Assembly: GCA_030680575.1 (NCBI GenBank)
Contig: JAUXVI010000027.1
Location: forward strand, 1-45,176
Source: Hylemonella sp.
GTDB lineage: Bacteria; Pseudomonadota; Gammaproteobacteria; Burkholderiales; Burkholderiaceae_C
Length of the DNA stretch: 45,176 nucleotides
Reading direction: 5' to 3'
This document shows positions 42,167-45,176 of this stretch, piece after piece. A program made the translations under genes and the position numbers. Numbering within the stretch: the stretch's first letter is position 1; every line of letters begins with the position of its first letter. The notes beneath the pieces were generated by a model, which did not search any database, was not told the origin of the DNA, and saw only the letters and a program-made list of their open reading frames with translations.

Positions 42167-43114
42167 TTAGGCCATAGATGAAGCGCCTGCAAAACCGGCT
42201 TGGGGTGCTGCCTCGGCCAGTGCCGGCGCCACCACCGCCTCCAGTTGCGCACGCAGCCAGCGGTGCGCGGCATCCTGCTGGTAGCGGGCGTGCCAGATCA
42301 GGTACATCGGCATGGTGGGGCAGGTCACGGGTGGCGGGCAACTGGCCAGGCCGCTCAGGGTGTGGCGCGCCAGCAGCCCGGGCACGGTGGCCAGCAGCGG
42401 CGTGCCGCGCACGAAGGCGGGCAGGGCGCTGAAACTGGGCACCATCACCGTGAAGCGCCGGTTCACGCCCTTGTTGGCCAGGTGCTGGTCCAGGTCCAGG
42501 CTGCGGCGCGGCTCGTAGACCACGGTGGCGTGGTCGGCGGCCAGGTACTCGGCTTCATCACGTGGTGCCTCTCGCACGGCCGGGTCGTAGAACACGCGGT
42601 ACTGGTCTTCGAACAGGCGCTTTTGCACGATGTCGCTGCCTTCGGGCGGGCGTGGGCTGATGACGAGCTGGCAGTCGTCGGCGCGCAGCGTCTCCAGCCG
42701 CGGCACGCCGGACGGGATGACGCGCAGCGCCACGCCCGGCGCCTGCGCGCGCAGCCGGGTCGCCAGGGGCGGCAGCAGCAGGTCGCGCTGGAAGTCGTTG
42801 GCGGCAATGGTGAAAGTGGTCTGCCAGTTGGCCGGGTCGAACTCGCCGCTGTGGGCAAAGTGCTGCAGCTGGCGTAGCAGGCCGCGCGCCTGGGCGGCCA
42901 GCTCTTCGGCCCGCGCCGTGGCCACGATGCCGCGCCCGCTTTTGACGAACAGCGGGTCGCTGGTGATGGCGCGCAGCTTGTCCAACAGGTGGCTGACGGC
43001 CGACTGGGTGACACCCAGGCGCTGTGCCGCCCCGGTGACCGAGCCCGTCTCCACCACCGCCACCAGCAGCTGCAGCAAGTGGCCATCCAGGTCTGAATGA
43101 TCGAATTTGCTCAT
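42167..43114 (-). CDS. LysR-type transcriptional regulator of the second ligAB pair
   Basis: A 315-residue LysR regulator, with the DNA-binding helix-turn-helix at residues about 12-70 (VAVVETGSVTGAAQRLGVTQSAVSHLLDKLR) and an effector domain of the NodD/PnbR-like sort. It is divergent from the second ligA/ligB pair, with about 90 nt between the starts. It probably activates those genes in response to their substrate or product. It differs clearly from the LysR protein encoded at 8729-9643, so the two dioxygenases seem to be under separate control. Confidence 0.87.
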   Translation of the reverse strand: MSKFDHSDLDGHLLQLLVAVVETGSVTGAAQRLGVTQSAVSHLLDKLRAITSDPLFVKSGRGIVATARAEELAAQARGLLRQLQHFAHSGEFDPANWQTTFTIAANDFQRDLLLPPLATRLRAQAPGVALRVIPSGVPRLETLRADDCQLVISPRPPEGSDIVQKRLFEDQYRVFYDPAVREAPRDEAEYLAADHATVVYEPRRSLDLDQHLANKGVNRRFTVMVPSFSALPAFVRGTPLLATVPGLLARHTLSGLASCPPPVTCPTMPMYLIWHARYQQDAAHRWLRAQLEAVVAPALAEAAPQAGFAGASSMA

Positions 43115-43206
43115 GAGTCATATCATGGTTCATGTCTTTATCTGGGTCAATGCTTTCGGAATACTTGCCCTATCCGTTTTGACTTATGTCACCCAAGGAG
43201 ACCTCC

Positions 43207-43557
43207 GTGACCAGCGCGACCAAGCAGATTCCCGGCACCACGCCCTTTGACGGCGATATGGCCAAGAAGGGTTATGCCCTCAACAAGATGTGTTTCTCTT
43301 TCAACGAGAAAGCCAACCGCGAGGCCTTCGTGGCCGACCCCGAGGCCTACATGAAGCAGTACGGCCTGAACGAGGAGCAGGCCGCGGCCATCCGCTCCAA
43401 GCAGGTGCTGGCCCTGCTGGCTGCCGGTGGCAATGCCTATTACCTGGCCAAGTTCGCTGGCATCTTCGGGCTGGACATGCAGGACATCGGCGCCCAGCAG
43501 ACCGGCATGAGCAAGGAAGAGTTCAAGGCCAAGCTCGTCGCGGCCAACAACCAGTAA
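43207..43557 (+). CDS. Second LigA-type extradiol dioxygenase small subunit
   Basis: A 116-residue LigA-like protein (KKGYALNKMCFSFNEKANREAF, AGGNAYYLAKFAGIFGLDMQD, QTGMSKEEFKAKL). I favour a GTG start at 43207 because AAGGAG (43195-43200) sits 6 nt before it; the ATG at 43186 would add seven residues and place that site inside the gene. It is shorter than the LigA at 14474 and lacks its polar tail. It should pair with the LigB-like protein 17 nt downstream. It may act on protocatechuate or on a related diol such as gallate or a methylgallate. Confidence 0.85.
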   Translation: MTSATKQIPGTTPFDGDMAKKGYALNKMCFSFNEKANREAFVADPEAYMKQYGLNEEQAAAIRSKQVLALLAAGGNAYYLAKFAGIFGLDMQDIGAQQTGMSKEEFKAKLVAANNQ

Positions 43558-43574
43558 AACGAGGAACGCACAAC

Positions 43575-44426
43575 ATGGCACAAATCATTGGTGGCCTGGC
43601 CACATCCCACATCCCCGCCATCGGCGGCGCCATTGCCAAGGGCCTGCAGCAGGAGCCCTACTGGAAACCCTTCTTCGACGGCTTCCCGCCCATCCATGAG
43701 TGGCTGGGCATGGTCAAGCCCGATGTTCTGGTGGTGTTCTACAACGACCACGGCCTGAACTTCTTCCTCGACAAGATGCCGACCTTCGCCATCGGCACCG
43801 CGGCCGAGTACCGCAATGCGGATGAGGGATGGGGCATCCCGACCTCGGCGCCGGTGGCCGGCTGCCCGGAGCTGTCCTGGCATCTGGTCAATGAGTTGAT
43901 CGCCAAGGAGTTCGACATCGTGACCTGCCAGGAAATGCTGGTGGACCACGCCTGCACCTTGCCGCTCAAGCTGTTCTGGCCCAAGGACGCCGTGGCACCA
44001 GTGCAGATCGTGCCGATCGACATCAACACCGTGCAGTTCCCGTTGCCCACTGCCAAGCGCGTCTACAAGCTCGGCAAGGCCGTGGGCGAGGTGATTCTTT
44101 CGTGGAAGAGCGACAAGCGCGTGGCCGTGATGGCCACCGGCGGCCTGAGCCACCAGCTCGAAGGCGAGCGCGCCGGCTTCATCAACAAGAAGTTCGACCT
44201 GCAGTTCCTGCAGAGCATGGAGACCAACCCCGAGTGGGCCACCCAGTTCAGCGACCTGGAGCTGGTGGAACATGCCGGCACGCAAGGCGTGGAACTGCTG
44301 ATGTGGCTGGCCATGCGCGCTGCCCTCACAGCGGGTAGTGCTGGTGTGCGCAAAGTGCACAGCAATTACCACATCCCGATTTCCAATACGGCCACGGGCG
44401 TTCTGGCGCTGGAGCCAGTGGCGTAA
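43575..44426 (+). CDS. Second LigB-type extradiol dioxygenase catalytic subunit
   Basis: A 283-residue class III extradiol dioxygenase, clearly a paralogue of the LigB at 14918. Iron ligands are in place: His12 (TSHIPAIG), His59 (YNDH) and the glutamate in EHAGTQGVELLMW; the base histidine is in GGLSHQL. It differs in the substrate pocket region (for example ADEGWGIPTSAPVAGCPELSWHL). It may be a second PCA 4,5-dioxygenase or act on another diol; no further pathway genes accompany it. It is followed at once by a repeat/terminator. Confidence 0.88.
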   Translation: MAQIIGGLATSHIPAIGGAIAKGLQQEPYWKPFFDGFPPIHEWLGMVKPDVLVVFYNDHGLNFFLDKMPTFAIGTAAEYRNADEGWGIPTSAPVAGCPELSWHLVNELIAKEFDIVTCQEMLVDHACTLPLKLFWPKDAVAPVQIVPIDINTVQFPLPTAKRVYKLGKAVGEVILSWKSDKRVAVMATGGLSHQLEGERAGFINKKFDLQFLQSMETNPEWATQFSDLELVEHAGTQGVELLMWLAMRAALTAGSAGVRKVHSNYHIPISNTATGVLALEPVA

Positions 44427-44438
44427 CGCAGCACCTCG

Positions 44439-44495
44439 TGCTATCTTGTTGATAGCATTTGGCGCTCATTCTGTAAGGGGTGGGCGCCTTTTTCT
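44439..44495 (+). terminator. Intergenic hairpin repeat, copy E, terminator of the second ligAB pair
   Basis: A GCTATC/GATAGC hairpin (44440-44456 region), then GGCGC...GCGCC followed by TTTTTC. It starts 12 nt after the dioxygenase stop and is the most terminator-like copy of the family. Confidence 0.75.
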
Positions 44496-44527
44496 TTCTT
44501 GTTTTTGTTTGTGGTTTTGGGTGTGCC

Positions 44528-44765
44528 AGCGAGCCGGGTCTCGCCCCGGCGGGCGACTCACTTTCTCTTGCTTCGCCAAGAGAAAGTAAGCAAAGAGAAG
44601 GCGAGCCGGATTCGTCGGCCCTGCGCTAACGCTCCGGGCACGCTGCGTTGCTCGGGCCAAGCGGGAGCCGCGCAAACTCGCCCTGCGGGCTCAGACATGC
44701 ACGGCTCTTGATCCGTTTGCCCCTGCGCTACTCGCCTCCTCATAACGGCGGGGGAAGCCGAAGAC
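44528..44765. repeat. Large palindrome-rich dispersed repeat
   Basis: Contains a GCCGGG/CCCGGC hairpin (about 44533-44550) and a perfect 10-bp stem ACTTTCTCTT (44560-44569) / AAGAGAAAGT (44578-44587), then GCAAAGAGAAGGCGAGC and GC-rich text. I recall near-identical strings scattered through Burkholderiales and Xanthomonas genomes, where they are often mis-called as short proteins. No convincing gene lies in this stretch. Confidence 0.65.
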
Positions 44766-44772
44766 CGAAAAC

Positions 44773-44802
44773 CACAAGGACGCGCCGTGGCGCGTCCTTG
44801 TG
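44773..44802 (-). terminator. Terminator of the DUF2971-like gene remnant
   Basis: Perfect 13-bp stem CACAAGGACGCGC (44773-44785) / GCGCGTCCTTGTG (44790-44802) with a CGTG loop. Read on the minus strand it is followed by GGTTTTC, and it lies 12 nt after the stop of the truncated gene. Confidence 0.7.
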
Positions 44803-44814
44803 AAGTGTGAATAG

Positions 44815-45042
44815 TCAGGCTTTACCGATTGCAAAAGGCTCAATATCAATGGCAAATTTGCCATCAGCTAATTGGACCTGTTTGAAGGCGATGTCCTGTT
44901 TCGAACGTAATGCCCGATAGAGCATTACTCTCTCTTCGGTTGTCATCTTTGCTCCGAAAATGATCGATGTGACTTTTGATGGGGCAGAGAAAACACGATT
45001 GCCCTCAGCTTGAACAACACGCCACTCTTGTTCATAGGTAAT
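44815..45042 (-). pseudogene. C-terminal fragment of a DUF2971-like gene cut by an IS element
   Basis: A minus-strand frame ending at the TGA at 44815-44817 reads ITYEQEWRVVQAEGNRVF, then TSIIFGAKMTTEERVMLYRAL and a final KFAIDIEPFAIGKA. The YExEWR motif and the IIFGAK segment are typical of the C-terminal end of DUF2971 proteins. Upstream of about 45042 the frame runs into the IS end and meets a stop at 45094-45096, with no start codon, so the N-terminal two thirds are missing. The rest may lie on the far side of the IS, outside the window. Its base composition is poorer in GC than the neighbours. Confidence 0.75.
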
Positions 45043-45176
45043 CCCCCCGATAAACCAATGGCCCCAGAAGTAGAATTTTCGAAGAAGGAAGTTCTACGTG
45101 AAGAAGTCGAGATTTACCGACAGCCAGATCATGGCTGCCTTGAAGCGTGTTGAAGCCGGTCTGCCGGTACCGGAGA
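45038..45176 (+). mobile_element. Left end of an IS3-family insertion sequence (partial)
   Basis: The text from about 45038 (a C-rich terminal segment with ATAAACC, then GCCCCAGAAGTAGAATTTTC) looks like the left terminus and leader of an IS3-family element, and transposase orfA starts at 45098. The exact first base and any target duplication cannot be fixed without the right end, which lies outside the window. Confidence 0.7.
45098..45176 (+). CDS. IS3-family transposase OrfA, partial
   Basis: A GTG start at 45098, preceded by GAAGGAAG, opens a frame reading MKKSRFTDSQIMAALKRVEAG and then LPVPE before the window ends. This is the standard opening of IS3-family OrfA proteins (IS407/IS511-like groups), the helix-turn-helix half of the transposase. 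OrfB and the right terminus would follow outside. Only 26 codons are visible. Confidence 0.85.
   Translation, partial: MKKSRFTDSQIMAALKRVEAGLPVPE

Noticed and set aside
41843..42170. Two 98-residue plus-strand frames after the FUSC gene
   Set aside because: They cross hairpins, have Ala/Gly/Arg-rich random-looking translations and no ribosome binding site; the minus-strand 56-residue gene explains the stretch better.
44499..44743. Short plus- and minus-strand frames with LLLRQEKVSKEKAS-type text
   Set aside because: This is the translation of the large dispersed repeat, a known source of false gene calls.

Overview
The window looks like chromosome of a high-GC betaproteobacterium, most likely a Comamonadaceae relative (Comamonas, Hydrogenophaga, Polaromonas, Rhodoferax or Variovorax type). 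The reasons are a protocatechuate (PCA) 4,5-cleavage operon laid out much like the Comamonas pmd genes, a close MobA-type 3-hydroxybenzoate 4-hydroxylase, orphan Bug-type solute-binding proteins, and seven copies of a short intergenic repeat of a kind I associate with this family. No rRNA, tRNA or CRISPR array was seen.

Layout. 1-7.8 kb: a cut-off MetE-like methyltransferase (minus strand), then a branched-chain-amino-acid-type ABC importer (binding protein, two permeases, two ATPases), a Bug-type binding protein and a DUF1932 dehydrogenase. 7.9-16.8 kb: a lysR-aroE pair on the minus strand, diverging from a ModA-like protein that is followed by ligJ, ligK, a second Bug protein, ligI, ligA, ligB and ligC. 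Together the lig enzymes take PCA to pyruvate plus oxaloacetate. The expected 4-oxalomesaconate tautomerase is absent from the window. 16.8-23.3 kb: an HxlR regulator divergent from qorB, an aldo/keto reductase with an alpha/beta hydrolase, a lipase-like lipoprotein and an orphan ArsA ATPase. 23.4-25.4 kb: mobA, which makes PCA from 3-hydroxybenzoate and so feeds the lig operon.

25.5-32.7 kb is a compact defence and toxin-antitoxin block. It holds an MmeI-like single-chain restriction-modification enzyme with a low-GC recognition segment, a NERD-nuclease/UvrD-type helicase 28 nt behind it, an AbrB/PIN pair, and an HTH/nucleotidyltransferase pair (AbiE-like) behind a perfect 14-bp inverted repeat that overlaps its likely promoter. 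This is the best place to look for an undescribed system.

32.7-35.6 kb: a Spy/CpxP-like lipoprotein, a small protein and an OmpR-type two-component system. 35.6-39.5 kb: a class I cytochrome P450 operon (P450, 2Fe-2S ferredoxin, ferredoxin reductase) opposite an AraC-type regulator; a terminator-like hairpin lies between the P450 and ferredoxin genes. 39.5-42.1 kb: a YccS-like FUSC membrane protein and a 56-residue basic protein on the minus strand. 42.2-44.4 kb: a LysR regulator divergent from a second LigA/LigB dioxygenase pair. The right end holds a large palindromic repeat, the C-terminal stub of a DUF2971-like gene, and the left end of an IS3-family element that cut it.

Most genes outside the defence block fit one theme: import of aromatic acids, their hydroxylation or demethylation to PCA, and meta-cleavage of PCA. 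Functions come from reading motifs in the translations; no database search was run.
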